Shown piece after piece: positions 52,104-61,304 of a DNA stretch of 64,000 nucleotides. The translations under genes were made by a program, and so were the position numbers. The DNA lies in assembly GCA_018371855.1 (NCBI GenBank), contig JAHAKD010000003.1, forward strand, positions 124,001 to 188,000, given 5' to 3'. Each line of letters starts with the position of its first letter. The first letter of the stretch is position 1. The DNA comes from Clostridium sp. GTDB lineage: Bacteria; Bacillota; Clostridia; TANB77; CAG-508. A model generated the notes under the pieces. The model had not been told where the DNA came from. It searched no databases and saw nothing but the letters and a program-made list of their open reading frames with translations.

Positions 52104-52517
52104 GTGCCAACAATTAATCAATTAGTAAGAAAAGGAAGAAAAACATCAATGACAAAATCAACAGCTCCAGCATTGCAACATGGTTACAATTCTAAAAAAC
52201 ATAGAACAACTAACCATAGAGCACCACAAAAAAGAGGAGTTTGTACAGTTGTAAAAACTGTAACACCAAAGAAACCTAATTCAGCTTTAAGAAAAGTTGC
52301 CAGAGTTAGACTTTCTAATGGTTATGAAGTAACATCTTATATCCCAGGAATAGGACATAACTTACAAGAACATAGTGTTGTTCTAATAAGAGGAGGAAGA
52401 GTTAAAGACCTTCCAGGTGTTAGATATCATATTATTAGAGGAACATTAGATACAGCAGGTGTTAAAGACAGAATGCAAGGTAGATCAAAATACGGAGCAA
52501 AAAGACCTAAAAAATAA
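52104..52517 (+). CDS. rpsL: 30S ribosomal protein S12
   Basis: S12 lies at the decoding centre of the small subunit. The protein has 137 residues and starts with GTG after AGGAGGTGAAA. It shows the highly conserved TPKKPNSALRKVARVRL, GIGHNLQEHSVVLIRGG and VKDLPGVRYH. The Lys in TPKKPNS, the position linked with streptomycin resistance, is wild type. It is the first gene of the str operon. No rpoC is found directly upstream, where two orphan genes lie instead. Confidence 0.98.
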   Translation: MPTINQLVRKGRKTSMTKSTAPALQHGYNSKKHRTTNHRAPQKRGVCTVVKTVTPKKPNSALRKVARVRLSNGYEVTSYIPGIGHNLQEHSVVLIRGGRVKDLPGVRYHIIRGTLDTAGVKDRMQGRSKYGAKRPKK

Positions 52518-52536
52518 AATTAGGAAAATTAACTAG

Positions 52537-52634
52537 TGCTAATAATTACTAATTTAAGGTACTTAAATTTAGAATATATAGCACTATACGGAAAAGATAA
52601 ACTTTTCAGAGTACCTAGATACTAAATTAGTATC
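52537..52634 (+). promoter_or_regulatory. Structured rpsL-rpsG intergenic region
   Basis: The outer stem gtgcta / tagcac (52537-52542 with 52579-52584) encloses a perfect inner hairpin aatttaag / cttaaatt. A second hairpin gatacta / tagtatc lies at 52618-52634. In many bacteria S7 binds the rpsL-rpsG spacer to control translation. Whether this is such a site is inference. Confidence 0.45.
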
Positions 52635-52661
52635 AAAATAAAAATTAAGGAGGGAAGAATA

Positions 52662-53132
52662 GTGCCAAGAAAAGGATATATAGCAAAAAGAGAAGTTTTA
52701 CCAGATCCAATATATAATAGTAAAGTTGTTACAAAATTAGTAAACAACATTATGTTAGATGGTAAAAAATCAGTTGCTCAAAAAATAGTTTATGGTGCAT
52801 TTGACATTATAAAAGAAAAAGAGCAAAGAGATCCACTAGAAGTTTTTGAAGAAGCATTAAACAACATTATGCCAGTTCTTGAAGTTAAAGCTAGAAGAGT
52901 TGGTGGAGCTACATACCAAGTTCCATTAGAAATTAGACCAGAAAGAAGACAAACTTTAGGTTTAAGATGGTTAGTTAGATATGCAAGAACAAGACATGAA
53001 AAAACAATGGCAGAAAAATTAGCCGGAGAAATTATAGATGCTATAAACGGAAACGGTGGAGCATTCAAGAAGAAAGAAGATACACATAGAATGGCAGAAG
53101 CAAACAAAGCATTTGCACATTATAAATGGTAA
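52662..53132 (+). CDS. rpsG: 30S ribosomal protein S7
   Basis: S7 starts assembly of the 30S head and contacts the E site. The protein has 156 residues and starts with GTG after AAGGAGGG. Family motifs are MPRKGYIAKREVLPDP, GGATYQVPLEIRPERRQTLG and the C-terminal THRMAEANKAFAHYKW. It is the second gene of the str operon, 144 bases after rpsL with a structured spacer. Confidence 0.98.
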   Translation: MPRKGYIAKREVLPDPIYNSKVVTKLVNNIMLDGKKSVAQKIVYGAFDIIKEKEQRDPLEVFEEALNNIMPVLEVKARRVGGATYQVPLEIRPERRQTLGLRWLVRYARTRHEKTMAEKLAGEIIDAINGNGGAFKKKEDTHRMAEANKAFAHYKW

Positions 53133-53202
53133 TAATAATGCTAAAAAAGAGCATATTAAGAGATATAAAACTTTATAGTAACAATGAGGGGAGGAAATAA
53201 AG

Positions 53203-55287
53203 TTGGCAGGAAGAGCATATCCATTAGAGAGAACAAGAAATATAGGAATTATGGCTCACATTGATGCTGGTAAAACAACAACAACAGAGAGAATACTTTT
53301 CTATACAGGAAAAACTCATAAAATAGGAGAAGTTCACGAAGGTGCAGCTACAATGGACTGGATGGAACAAGAACAAGAAAGAGGTATAACAATCACATCT
53401 GCTGCTACAACTTGTTTCTGGAACAATAACAGAATAAATATTATTGATACACCAGGACACGTTGACTTTACAGTAGAAGTTCAAAGATCTTTAAGAGTTC
53501 TTGACGGTGCAGTTACAGTACTTGCTGCAAAAGGTGGAGTTCAACCACAAACAGAAACAGTTTGGAGACAAGCTGATAAATACCAAGTACCAAGAATGGT
53601 ATATGTAAATAAAATGGACATCACAGGAGCAAACTTTATGCTATGTGTTGACCAATTAAAAAATAGATTAAAAGCTAATGCTGTACCAATCCAATTACCA
53701 ATTGGAGCAGAAGATGGGTTTAAAGGTATAGTAGACTTAATCAAGATGAGAGCATTCATTCATAAAGATGATTTAGGAAAAGAAATAGAAGAAACAGATA
53801 TTCCTGAAGATATGAAAGACTTAGCTCAAGAATATCATGATAAAATGATAGAAGCAGTTGCTGAACAAGATGAAGAATTAATGATGAAATACCTAGAAGG
53901 TGAAACATTAACAGATGAAGAAATTAAAAAAGGTTTACGTGCAGGAACAATTGCAAACACAATAGTTCCAGTAACTTGTGGTTCTTCATATAAAAACAAA
54001 GGTGTTCAAGAATTATTAAATGCAATAGTTGATTATATGCCATCACCATTAGATATACCACATATCAAAGGTGTTGACGAAGATGGAAACGAAGTAGAAA
54101 GAAAAACATCTGATTCAGAACCATTTGCAGCTTTAGCATTTAAAATTGCTACAGACCCATTTGTTGGAAAATTATGTTTCTTTAGAGTATATTCAGGAAC
54201 ATTAGAATCTGGTTCAACAGTATTAAACTCAAATAAAGATAAGAAAGAAAGAATCGGAAGAATACTACAAATGCATTCTAATCACAGAGAAGATATAGAT
54301 AAAGTATATGCAGGAGATATTGCTGCAGCAGTTGGACTAAAAGAGGTTACAACTGGAGATACTTTATGTGATATAGATCACCCTGTTATATTAGAATCAA
54401 TGGAATTCCCAGAGCCAGTTATTGATATTGCTATCGAACCAAAAGACAAAGTAGCACAAGAAAAAATGGGTATAGCATTAGCAAAACTAGCAGAAGAAGA
54501 TCCAACATTTAAAACATATACAAACCAAGAAACAGGACAAACAATCATCGCTGGTATGGGTGAGTTACACCTAGACATTATCGTAGACAGATTAAAGAGA
54601 GAATTTAAAGTTGAATGTAATGTAGGTAAACCACAAGTTGCTTACAAAGAAACAATCAAAAATAAAGTTAGAGTTCAAGGTAAATTCATTCGTCAATCTG
54701 GTGGTAAAGGACAATATGGTGATGTTTGGTTTGAAATGGAACCATTAGAACCAGGAAAAGGAATAGAATTTGAAAGCAAAATCGTTGGTGGAGCTGTTCC
54801 AAAGGAATATATTAAACCAATCGAACAAGGTTTAAGAGAAGCAGCTGAAGGTGGATATTTAGCTGGTTACCCAGTTATAGATTTCAAAGCTACATTAGTA
54901 GATGGATCTTACCACGAAGTTGACTCTTCAGAAATGGCTTTCAAAATTGCAGCATCTATGGCATTCAAAGAAGGATGTAAACAAGCAGGTGTTGTTATCC
55001 TAGAACCTATTATGAAAGTAGAAATAACAGTTCCAGAAGAATATATGGGAGATGTTATTGGAGACGTAAACTCTAGACGTGGAAGAATGGAAGGTATGGA
55101 GGGAAATGACGGAATGCAAGAAATTCACTCATTTATTCCATTATCAGAAATGTTTGGTTATGCTACAGACTTACGTTCAAAAACACAAGGTAGAGGAACA
55201 TACTCTATGGAACCATCACACTATGAAGAAGTTCCAAAATCTGTATTAGAACAAATTGTAGCTTCAAGAGGAAAGAAAAGCGAATAA
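53203..55287 (+). CDS. fusA: Elongation factor G
   Basis: EF-G is the GTPase that moves tRNAs and mRNA during translation. The protein has 694 residues and starts with TTG after GGGGAGGAAATAAAG. G motifs are AHIDAGKTTTTE, DTPGHVDF and NKMD. GERGITI-type switch (QERGITITSAA) and the domain IV/V stretches follow. It is the third gene of the str operon. If CGG causes +1 shifting here, an EF-G or tRNA-based frame effect would be relevant, but the protein looks ordinary. Confidence 0.98.
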   Translation: MAGRAYPLERTRNIGIMAHIDAGKTTTTERILFYTGKTHKIGEVHEGAATMDWMEQEQERGITITSAATTCFWNNNRINIIDTPGHVDFTVEVQRSLRVLDGAVTVLAAKGGVQPQTETVWRQADKYQVPRMVYVNKMDITGANFMLCVDQLKNRLKANAVPIQLPIGAEDGFKGIVDLIKMRAFIHKDDLGKEIEETDIPEDMKDLAQEYHDKMIEAVAEQDEELMMKYLEGETLTDEEIKKGLRAGTIANTIVPVTCGSSYKNKGVQELLNAIVDYMPSPLDIPHIKGVDEDGNEVERKTSDSEPFAALAFKIATDPFVGKLCFFRVYSGTLESGSTVLNSNKDKKERIGRILQMHSNHREDIDKVYAGDIAAAVGLKEVTTGDTLCDIDHPVILESMEFPEPVIDIAIEPKDKVAQEKMGIALAKLAEEDPTFKTYTNQETGQTIIAGMGELHLDIIVDRLKREFKVECNVGKPQVAYKETIKNKVRVQGKFIRQSGGKGQYGDVWFEMEPLEPGKGIEFESKIVGGAVPKEYIKPIEQGLREAAEGGYLAGYPVIDFKATLVDGSYHEVDSSEMAFKIAASMAFKEGCKQAGVVILEPIMKVEITVPEEYMGDVIGDVNSRRGRMEGMEGNDGMQEIHSFIPLSEMFGYATDLRSKTQGRGTYSMEPSHYEEVPKSVLEQIVASRGKKSE

Positions 55288-55412
55288 TATTTAGTAATAT
55301 ACTTGATTTTTTAAAGATTATAGTATAAAATGATGTTCGAAAAATAAATGCGTCAAAAAGAAAAATAAAATATAGAGATGTAAAATCTCAAAAAATTAAA
55401 GGAGGAATAAAA

Positions 55413-56615
55413 ATGGCTAAAGAAAAATTTGTTAGATCAAAGCCACACGTTAACATTGGTACAATCGGACACGTTGACCATGGTAAAACAACAACAACAG
55501 CAGCTATTACAAAATACTTATCATTATTAGGAAGAGCTAACTTCGAAGCATATGATGCAATCGATAGTGCTCCAGAAGAAAAAGCAAGAGGAATCACAAT
55601 TAACACAGCACACGTTGAATATGAAACAGAAAACAGACACTATGCACACGTTGACTGCCCAGGACACGCAGACTACGTAAAGAACATGATTACAGGTGCT
55701 GCTCAAATGGATGGTGCTATCTTAGTTGTTTCTGCAGCTGATGGACCAATGCCACAAACAAGAGAACACATCTTACTTGCAAGACAAGTTGGTGTTAAAT
55801 ATATCGTTGTTTACTTAAATAAATGTGATATGGTAGACGACCCAGAATTATTAGACTTAGTTGAAATGGAAGTTAGAGACTTATTAACAGAATATGGTTT
55901 CCCAGGAGACGATATCCCAGTTATAAAAGGATCATCTTTAAAAGTACTAGAAAGTACATCTAAAGATCCTAATGACGAAGTTTATAAACCAATAAAAGAA
56001 TTAATGGATGCAGTTGATAGCTATATCCCAACACCAGAAAGACCAGTAGATCAACCATTCTTAATGCCAATAGAAGATATATTCTCTATTACTGGTAGAG
56101 GAACAGTTGCTACAGGTAGAGTAGAAAGAGGAGAAGTTAAAGTTTCTGACGAAGTTGAAATCGTTGGATTATCAACAGAAAAGAAAAAATCAGTTGTTAC
56201 TGGTGTAGAAATGTTCAGAAAATTATTAGACCAAGCAGAAGCTGGAGACAACATTGGTGTTCTTTTAAGAGGTATCCAAAGAACAGATATCGAAAGAGGA
56301 CAAGTATTATCTAAACCAGGATCAATACATCCACATACAAAATTCTCAGCACAAGTTTACGTATTAACAAAAGAAGAAGGTGGAAGACATACACCATTCT
56401 TCAATGGATATAGACCTCAATTCTATTTCAGAACAACAGACGTTACAGGTGTTATCGAATTACCTGCTGGAACAGAAATGGTTATGCCAGGAGATAACGT
56501 AGACATGACAATCGAACTAATCACACCTATCGCTATGGAAGAAGGATTAAGATTCGCTATCCGTGAAGGTGGTAGAACAGTTGGTTCAGGTGTTGTTGCT
56601 AAAATATTTGAATAA
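55413..56615 (+). CDS. tuf: Elongation factor Tu
   Basis: EF-Tu delivers aminoacyl-tRNAs to the ribosomal A site. The protein has 400 residues. G motifs are GHVDHGKTTTT, DCPGHADYVKNM and NKCDMVDD. The switch RGITINTAHVEYE and the C-terminal RFAIREGGRTVGSGVV are standard. AAAGGAGG precedes the ATG. The 124-base gap after fusA shows no obvious terminator, so co-transcription is likely. A terminator follows tuf. Confidence 0.98.
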   Translation: MAKEKFVRSKPHVNIGTIGHVDHGKTTTTAAITKYLSLLGRANFEAYDAIDSAPEEKARGITINTAHVEYETENRHYAHVDCPGHADYVKNMITGAAQMDGAILVVSAADGPMPQTREHILLARQVGVKYIVVYLNKCDMVDDPELLDLVEMEVRDLLTEYGFPGDDIPVIKGSSLKVLESTSKDPNDEVYKPIKELMDAVDSYIPTPERPVDQPFLMPIEDIFSITGRGTVATGRVERGEVKVSDEVEIVGLSTEKKKSVVTGVEMFRKLLDQAEAGDNIGVLLRGIQRTDIERGQVLSKPGSIHPHTKFSAQVYVLTKEEGGRHTPFFNGYRPQFYFRTTDVTGVIELPAGTEMVMPGDNVDMTIELITPIAMEEGLRFAIREGGRTVGSGVVAKIFE

Positions 56616-56632
56616 TATTATATAAAATATTT

Positions 56633-56665
56633 AAGGTGCATCCTTGCGATGTACCTTTTTTTTGT
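56633..56665 (+). terminator. Terminator of the str operon
   Basis: The stem aaggtgcatc / gatgtacctt (56633-56642 with 56648-56657) has a 5-base loop, one G-T pair and a T8 run. Confidence 0.85.
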
Positions 56666-56767
56666 AAAAGTTGATAAAACTAAACTATTTGGTCAGAAAC
56701 TATTGCTTTTTTAATAAAGAAATAATAAAATAAATAGGTCAAAATTAAATAATTGGAGGAAACAAAT

Positions 56768-57808
56768 ATGATTATACTGCTAGATGCAATGGGTGGTGAC
56801 AATGCCCCAGATGCCAACATAAAAGGAGCTGTAAAAGCAGTTAATGAAGTAAGTCAGTCAACAGAAATATTATTAATAGGAAAAGAAGAAGTTATTAATA
56901 ATAGAGTTAAAGAATTATATAATAAAGAGAAAATATCAGATATTTCTCCAAGATTAAAGGTATATAATGCAACAGAAACGATAGAAATGGAAGACACTCC
57001 AACGATAGCAATAAAACATAAAAAAGATTCATCCATGGTTGTTGGATTTAATTTGTTAAAAGAAGGCAAAGGTGATGTATTCATTTCAGCAGGTAATTCA
57101 GGAGCATTATTAACAGGAGCAACTTTACTTGTTGGAAGAATAAAAGGAATAGATAGACCAGCATTAGCAGGAATCCTTCCAGCATATAAAAGCCAATTAT
57201 TATTAATGGACTGTGGATCTAATACAAATTGTAAGCCAATAAATTTATTGCAATTTGCTCAGATGTCTTCTATATATTTAAGAAATACTTTTGGAATTGA
57301 AAAACCAGCCATAGGCTTATTAAATATAGGTACAGAAGAAACAAAAGGCAACGAGTTAACTAAGTTATCATATGAGTTATTAAAGGAAAAGTCCGAAGAA
57401 TTAGGAATAAACTTTATTGGTAATATAGAAGGAAGAGATGCTTTTTCTGGTAAAGTTGATGCAGTTGTAACTGATGGTTTTACAGGTAATATATTCTTAA
57501 AAACAACAGAAGGCTTGGGGAAATTTGTAAAAACATCATTAACAGATAGTTTGAAACGTAACTTTCTATCTATATTAGGAAGTATTCCATGTTTACCAGC
57601 CATAAATAGATTTGCTAAAACAATGGATTATAAAATATATGGTGGCGCTCTATTTTTAGGAGTTAAGAAACCAGTTGTTAAAGCACATGGAAGTAGTGAC
57701 GACAAATTATTTGAATATACAATAATTCAAGCTGAAAAGTTTGTTGAGAACAAAGCAGTAGAGAAAATGACAGAAGAATTTTTAAAGCAAAAGGAAAATA
57801 ATGCTTGA
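56768..57808 (+). CDS. plsX: Phosphate acyltransferase PlsX
   Basis: PlsX makes acyl-phosphate from acyl-ACP for phospholipid synthesis, as a peripheral membrane enzyme. The protein has 346 residues from the ATG at 56768 (TTGGAGG upstream). Hallmarks are the N-terminal DAMGGDNAPDANIKG, FISAGNSGALLTGA, LLNIGTEETKGNE and DGFTGNIFLKTTEG. It precedes acpP by 70 bases, the common plsX-acpP pairing. fapR and fab genes are not present here. Confidence 0.96.
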   Translation: MIILLDAMGGDNAPDANIKGAVKAVNEVSQSTEILLIGKEEVINNRVKELYNKEKISDISPRLKVYNATETIEMEDTPTIAIKHKKDSSMVVGFNLLKEGKGDVFISAGNSGALLTGATLLVGRIKGIDRPALAGILPAYKSQLLLMDCGSNTNCKPINLLQFAQMSSIYLRNTFGIEKPAIGLLNIGTEETKGNELTKLSYELLKEKSEELGINFIGNIEGRDAFSGKVDAVVTDGFTGNIFLKTTEGLGKFVKTSLTDSLKRNFLSILGSIPCLPAINRFAKTMDYKIYGGALFLGVKKPVVKAHGSSDDKLFEYTIIQAEKFVENKAVEKMTEEFLKQKENNA

Positions 57809-57878
57809 CTTTTTGAATACAATATATTATTGTTTAGTCAGTAGAAAAAAACATGCGAGAGGAGGTGTACATAGTTAA

Positions 57879-58118
57879 ATGAACCAAGAAGAAATATTTG
57901 AAAAAGTAAAGAAAATTATAGTTGAACAATTAGGAGTTGCAGAAACATCTGTAACAATGGAAGCATCTTTTATAGATGATTTAGGAGCTGATTCTTTAGA
58001 TATAGTAGAATTAATTATGGCATTGGAGGAAGAATTCGACATGGAAATTCCTGACGAAGATGCAGAAAAAATCGTTTCTGTAAGTGACGTAGTAGACTAT
58101 ATTAAAGATAATGCATAG
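57879..58118 (+). CDS. acpP: Acyl carrier protein
   Basis: ACP carries growing acyl chains on a phosphopantetheine arm. The protein has 79 acidic residues. The attachment motif GADSLDIVELIM holds the Ser (about residue 41). GAGGAGGTG precedes the ATG. It follows plsX and is followed by a terminator. Confidence 0.97.
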   Translation: MNQEEIFEKVKKIIVEQLGVAETSVTMEASFIDDLGADSLDIVELIMALEEEFDMEIPDEDAEKIVSVSDVVDYIKDNA

Positions 58119-58132
58119 TTAATATTAAGCAA

Positions 58133-58170
58133 AAGAGGTATCATATGAGAGATTATGGTATCTTTTTTTT
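58133..58170 (+). terminator. Terminator after acpP
   Basis: A stem of about ten pairs between aaagaggtatca and tggtatcttt (with G-T pairs) is followed by a T8 run. Confidence 0.8.
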
Positions 58171-58274
58171 GGTCTGTAATAAAAAGTAAATACAAATGTA
58201 ATATTAATGTTATTTACTATATATAATAAAAAATATATAATTTATATAAAATATTATGTCAAAAGGGTGATTGT

Positions 58275-58445
58275 ATGGAAGAAAAATTAGGAAAAATCGT
58301 AGCTGATGGAAGAATATATGATTTAGATGATATTGAGAATATAGATAAATTAGAAGCATTACTAAAAAGGCTAGAGAAAAAAGAAGTAGATATCAAAAGT
58401 CAAATAGATGCAAGTATAGAGGAAGATTTACAAGAAAGAGAATAG
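58275..58445 (+). CDS. Small acidic protein of 56 residues (cassette 3)
   Basis: The protein begins MEEKLGKIVADGRIYDLDDI and ends in a charged helix (ALLKRLEKKEVDIKSQID). Its function is unknown. AGGGTGA precedes the ATG. It lies 12 bases before the coiled-coil gene, so the two form one operon. It resembles in size, charge and position the small proteins of cassettes 1 and 2. Confidence 0.62.
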   Translation: MEEKLGKIVADGRIYDLDDIENIDKLEALLKRLEKKEVDIKSQIDASIEEDLQERE

Positions 58446-58457
58446 GGGGGAAGCATA

Positions 58458-59537
58458 ATGGACGAAAGACAAGATATAGAGAAAAAAGATAAGAATATAG
58501 CTCAATTAATGGTTGAGTTAACAACAGTACAAGCGCAGATAAAGCTAGTAAAAGCTGCAATATTTATGAATAAACAAAAAGCAGCAATTTCAACTAAAAT
58601 GAAAGACTTTAAGGCATATGCGGAAGGACAAGCTGAAAAATATTCTCAAAATATGGAAGAAGCAAATGAGGCAATGGAAACATACAAAAGTGCTGTAGAA
58701 GAAGCTATGCAGCAATACGAAGATGATTATCTTGACATAATGGCTGAGCAAGATGAATGGCAAAACATGGAGATTGATAAAATGGGAGAGCAAAAAGAGC
58801 TTTCTTCTGCAATTAAAGAAAAAAGAAAAACTCCAGAGTACAAAGAGTGGAAACAAGAAGTTAAAAATATGAATAGAGAAATTAAAGCAGCAGCAAACGA
58901 TCCAGAAAAGCTAGTAAAATTAGCCGAGGAATTAAAACAATTACAAGCCAAAGATCCAACATTGCCAGAGCAACAAAAATTAGAATCAGTAAAAAATGAT
59001 AGAATCGCAATAAGTGAAATCATAAAAGATAATGATGAAAGATTAGTGGAGATAAAAAAAGATAGAGATGACAAACTAAGTGAATTATTAGAAAGTAAAG
59101 AAACTGCATTGGCTAAGCTTGAAAAACAAAGCTTTTGGCAAAGAGTTGTTGGTGCATTAACCCCAAAAGCAAAGAAATTTAAAACAAATGTAGTCGATAA
59201 AATTGCAGAGAAAGCAACAGAAATAAAAGATGAGAAAATACCACAAATTATAGAAGAAAGAAAAGCAAAGAGAGAAGAAAGAATTGTAAAGATGGCTGAA
59301 TTCAAAGAAAAGGTTGGAGATAAATTAGTTGATGCAAAAGACGTTACAATTAGTGCTACTAAAAAGGGAATAAAATCTGTAATAGAATTTGGAAGAGAAG
59401 CTAAGAAAACTACAATAAAAGCTATTAAAGGTATAGGAGCAAAAGCAGTAGAAACAAAGGACAAAGTAAAAGAAGGTTTAAGAACGGCAGTAGAAAAAAG
59501 TTCACAAACTTTGGAAGATCTAAATGATGCAAGATAA
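58458..59537 (+). CDS. Coiled-coil protein of 359 residues (cassette 3)
   Basis: This is a highly charged, almost fully helical protein of unknown function. Residues 1-130 form a coiled coil (AQLMVELTTVQAQIKLVKAA, EEANEAMETYKSAVEEAM). A further coiled coil follows at 170-220. A basic patch is present near 225-245 (FWQRVVGALTPKAKKFKTN). The last 100 residues have many lysines and repeats of AKK/VK type. No membrane segment. GGGGGGAA precedes the ATG. It shares its plan with the proteins at 41130 and 49487. A terminator follows. Confidence 0.7.
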   Translation: MDERQDIEKKDKNIAQLMVELTTVQAQIKLVKAAIFMNKQKAAISTKMKDFKAYAEGQAEKYSQNMEEANEAMETYKSAVEEAMQQYEDDYLDIMAEQDEWQNMEIDKMGEQKELSSAIKEKRKTPEYKEWKQEVKNMNREIKAAANDPEKLVKLAEELKQLQAKDPTLPEQQKLESVKNDRIAISEIIKDNDERLVEIKKDRDDKLSELLESKETALAKLEKQSFWQRVVGALTPKAKKFKTNVVDKIAEKATEIKDEKIPQIIEERKAKREERIVKMAEFKEKVGDKLVDAKDVTISATKKGIKSVIEFGREAKKTTIKAIKGIGAKAVETKDKVKEGLRTAVEKSSQTLEDLNDAR

Positions 59538-59570
59538 AAAGAAATTCAATTTTGAATTTCTTTTTTCTTT
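59536..59570 (+). terminator. Terminator after cassette 3
   Basis: The perfect stem aaagaaattcaa / ttgaatttcttt has a 2-base centre and a T-rich tail. Confidence 0.82.
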
Positions 59571-59572
59571 AC

Positions 59573-59600
59573 TTGCAAAAACAAAAAAATGTTATATAAT
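59573..59600 (+). promoter_or_regulatory. Promoter of rnc
   Basis: TTGCAA (59573-59578), 16 bases, TATAAT (59595-59600). Confidence 0.6.
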
Positions 59601-59621
59601 AATAACATCTAGGAGGGAAAT

Positions 59622-60290
59622 ATGTTAGAAAATTTTGAAAAAAATATAGGATATATATTTAAAGATAAAAATTTATTAAAAACAGCTTTAACACACACAT
59701 CTTATGCTTACGAAAAGAAAGTTCAAAGTAACGAAAAACTAGAATTTTTAGGTGATAGTATATTAGAATTTATTTCTAGTAATTATTTATATAAGAATTA
59801 TATAAATTTAAATGAAGGAGAAATGACTAAAGTTAGAGCAAGCGTTGTTTGCGAAAAGAGTTTATATAAAATAGCAATAAAGCATAATTTTGGTGATTTC
59901 TTATATTTAGGAAAAAGTGAATTATCAAATAACGGAAATAAAAATGAAGCAATATTAGCTGATAGCGTAGAGGCTGTTATTGCAGCTATTTTTTTAGATG
60001 GTGGCTTAGAACCTGTACAAAAATTTATAATTGAAAATCTAGAAGATGAAATAAAGATAGCGAGCCAAAATGTGGGACTAAAAGATTATAAGACTGTATT
60101 ACAAGAAAAATTACAACATAAAGGAACTGTTAATATAGAATATAATATTTTAAACGAGAGTGGTCCTGATCATAGTAAGGTATTTGAAGCAGAAGTAAAA
60201 TGTAATGGAAAGCAACTAGCAACAGGGAAAGGAACATCAAAAAAAGCGGCAGAAATGGAAGCAGCAAAAAAAGCAATAGAACAGCTATAA
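59622..60290 (+). CDS. rnc: Ribonuclease III
   Basis: RNase III cuts double-stranded RNA, including rRNA precursors. The protein has 222 residues. The catalytic signature NEKLEFLGDSILEF is at 39-52 and the second acidic site ILADSVEAVIAAIF near 110. The double-stranded RNA-binding domain occupies about 152-222 (DYKTVLQEKLQ, GKGTSKKAAEMEAAKKAIE). AGGAGGG precedes the ATG. It starts the operon with the radical-SAM-like gene (16 bases apart). The usual Clostridial order is rnc, radical SAM, smc. Confidence 0.96.
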   Translation: MLENFEKNIGYIFKDKNLLKTALTHTSYAYEKKVQSNEKLEFLGDSILEFISSNYLYKNYINLNEGEMTKVRASVVCEKSLYKIAIKHNFGDFLYLGKSELSNNGNKNEAILADSVEAVIAAIFLDGGLEPVQKFIIENLEDEIKIASQNVGLKDYKTVLQEKLQHKGTVNIEYNILNESGPDHSKVFEAEVKCNGKQLATGKGTSKKAAEMEAAKKAIEQL

Positions 60291-60306
60291 TGTAGGAGGA
60301 AAAGAC

Positions 60307-61257
60307 ATGAAAGAAAAAATATATATTCCTATAAAAATAGATGAAATAGTAGTAAGTAATGAAATTACAAAAGAAATCGAAAATAGTAAAGACAAAAAAG
60401 CTTTACTAGAAATAGTTGGTGTAGATTTTACAAGTATTAATATAGAAAAACAAGAAGAAGTATTAATTCAAATTAATAAGTTGTTAAAAAAGTATAAGAT
60501 TTGGGGAATAAAAATAACATCAACTCCAGATAGTATTGACAAAAACAACTTAAAATTGTTAAAAAAATATAATGTAAAAGAAATAGTATTAGTTATAGAG
60601 TCGTCAAATGACTATATTTTAAAAAATATAGGAGTAGATTATAAATTTGACACTGCTAAAAAAATAGCTAAAAAAATAAAGGCATATAGATTTAGACTAG
60701 ATATTAAAGTAGCATTAGGACTTCCAGAAAGTACAGTAGCTGACGATTTTAACACTGTAAGACAAGTTATAAAATTAAAACCAGAACAAGTAACATTAAT
60801 TCCATGTAATGTTGATTATAATAAAAATGTAGAAAGATTATATGAACAAAACGAATTTACTCCATTATCAAAGATTCAGTTAATAGAAAGATTAAAAGAA
60901 AGTATTAAATTAATAACTCATACTAAAATAAGAAATATAAAAATAGGAGAAGATAGTCAGAGTGTAGAAGAAATGCCGATGGTACAATTTAGAAATTTAG
61001 TGGCTAGCGAAATTTGGTATGAAAAAATAATAGAAATGATTAAATCATATAATGTAAAAGTAAAAGAAGTTGAGATAGAAGTAAATAGTTCAGACATAGA
61101 TAATATCAAAGGACTAGAAAATAAGAATTTAGTGCAGTTAAAAGATGTATATGATGTAGAATTACATGTTTCTGAAAATGATAAGTTAGAAAGTGGTAAT
61201 TATAAGATGAAAATATTAAAAACATATACAGATTTCTTGGAAGACAATGAGAACTAG
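60307..61257 (+). CDS. Elp3-like radical-SAM-fold protein lacking the iron-sulfur cysteines
   Basis: The protein has 316 residues. Its middle part matches the radical SAM protein that usually follows rnc in Clostridia: WGIKITSTPDSID, LKKYNVKEIVLVIES, LDIKVALGLPESTVADDFNT, VRQVIKLKPEQVTLIPC and the C-terminal FRNLVASEIWYEKI. The expected CxxxCxxC near the N-terminus is missing: the start reads MKEKIYIPIKIDEIVVSNEI with no cysteine at all. The fold is probably kept but cluster chemistry is lost. The role is unknown, perhaps a partner or RNA-binding remnant. The frame is intact and AGGAGG precedes the ATG. Confidence 0.75.
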   Translation: MKEKIYIPIKIDEIVVSNEITKEIENSKDKKALLEIVGVDFTSINIEKQEEVLIQINKLLKKYKIWGIKITSTPDSIDKNNLKLLKKYNVKEIVLVIESSNDYILKNIGVDYKFDTAKKIAKKIKAYRFRLDIKVALGLPESTVADDFNTVRQVIKLKPEQVTLIPCNVDYNKNVERLYEQNEFTPLSKIQLIERLKESIKLITHTKIRNIKIGEDSQSVEEMPMVQFRNLVASEIWYEKIIEMIKSYNVKVKEVEIEVNSSDIDNIKGLENKNLVQLKDVYDVELHVSENDKLESGNYKMKILKTYTDFLEDNEN

Positions 61258-61267
61258 CATAAAAACA

Positions 61268-61304
61268 GCCTATATTACAAATAATTGTAGTATAGGTGAT
61301 TTTT
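61268..61304 (+). terminator. Hairpin between the radical-SAM-like gene and the YitT-family gene
   Basis: The stem cctatattac / gtagtatagg (61269-61278 with 61287-61296) is followed by tgattttt. Its 3' arm overlaps the ribosome-binding site (aggtga) of the next gene, so it could act as terminator or sequester the site. Confidence 0.55.

Noticed and set aside
52537..52634. A terminator between rpsL and rpsG
   Set aside because: The hairpins have no T tail, and the genes form a classic operon. A translational control structure is more likely.
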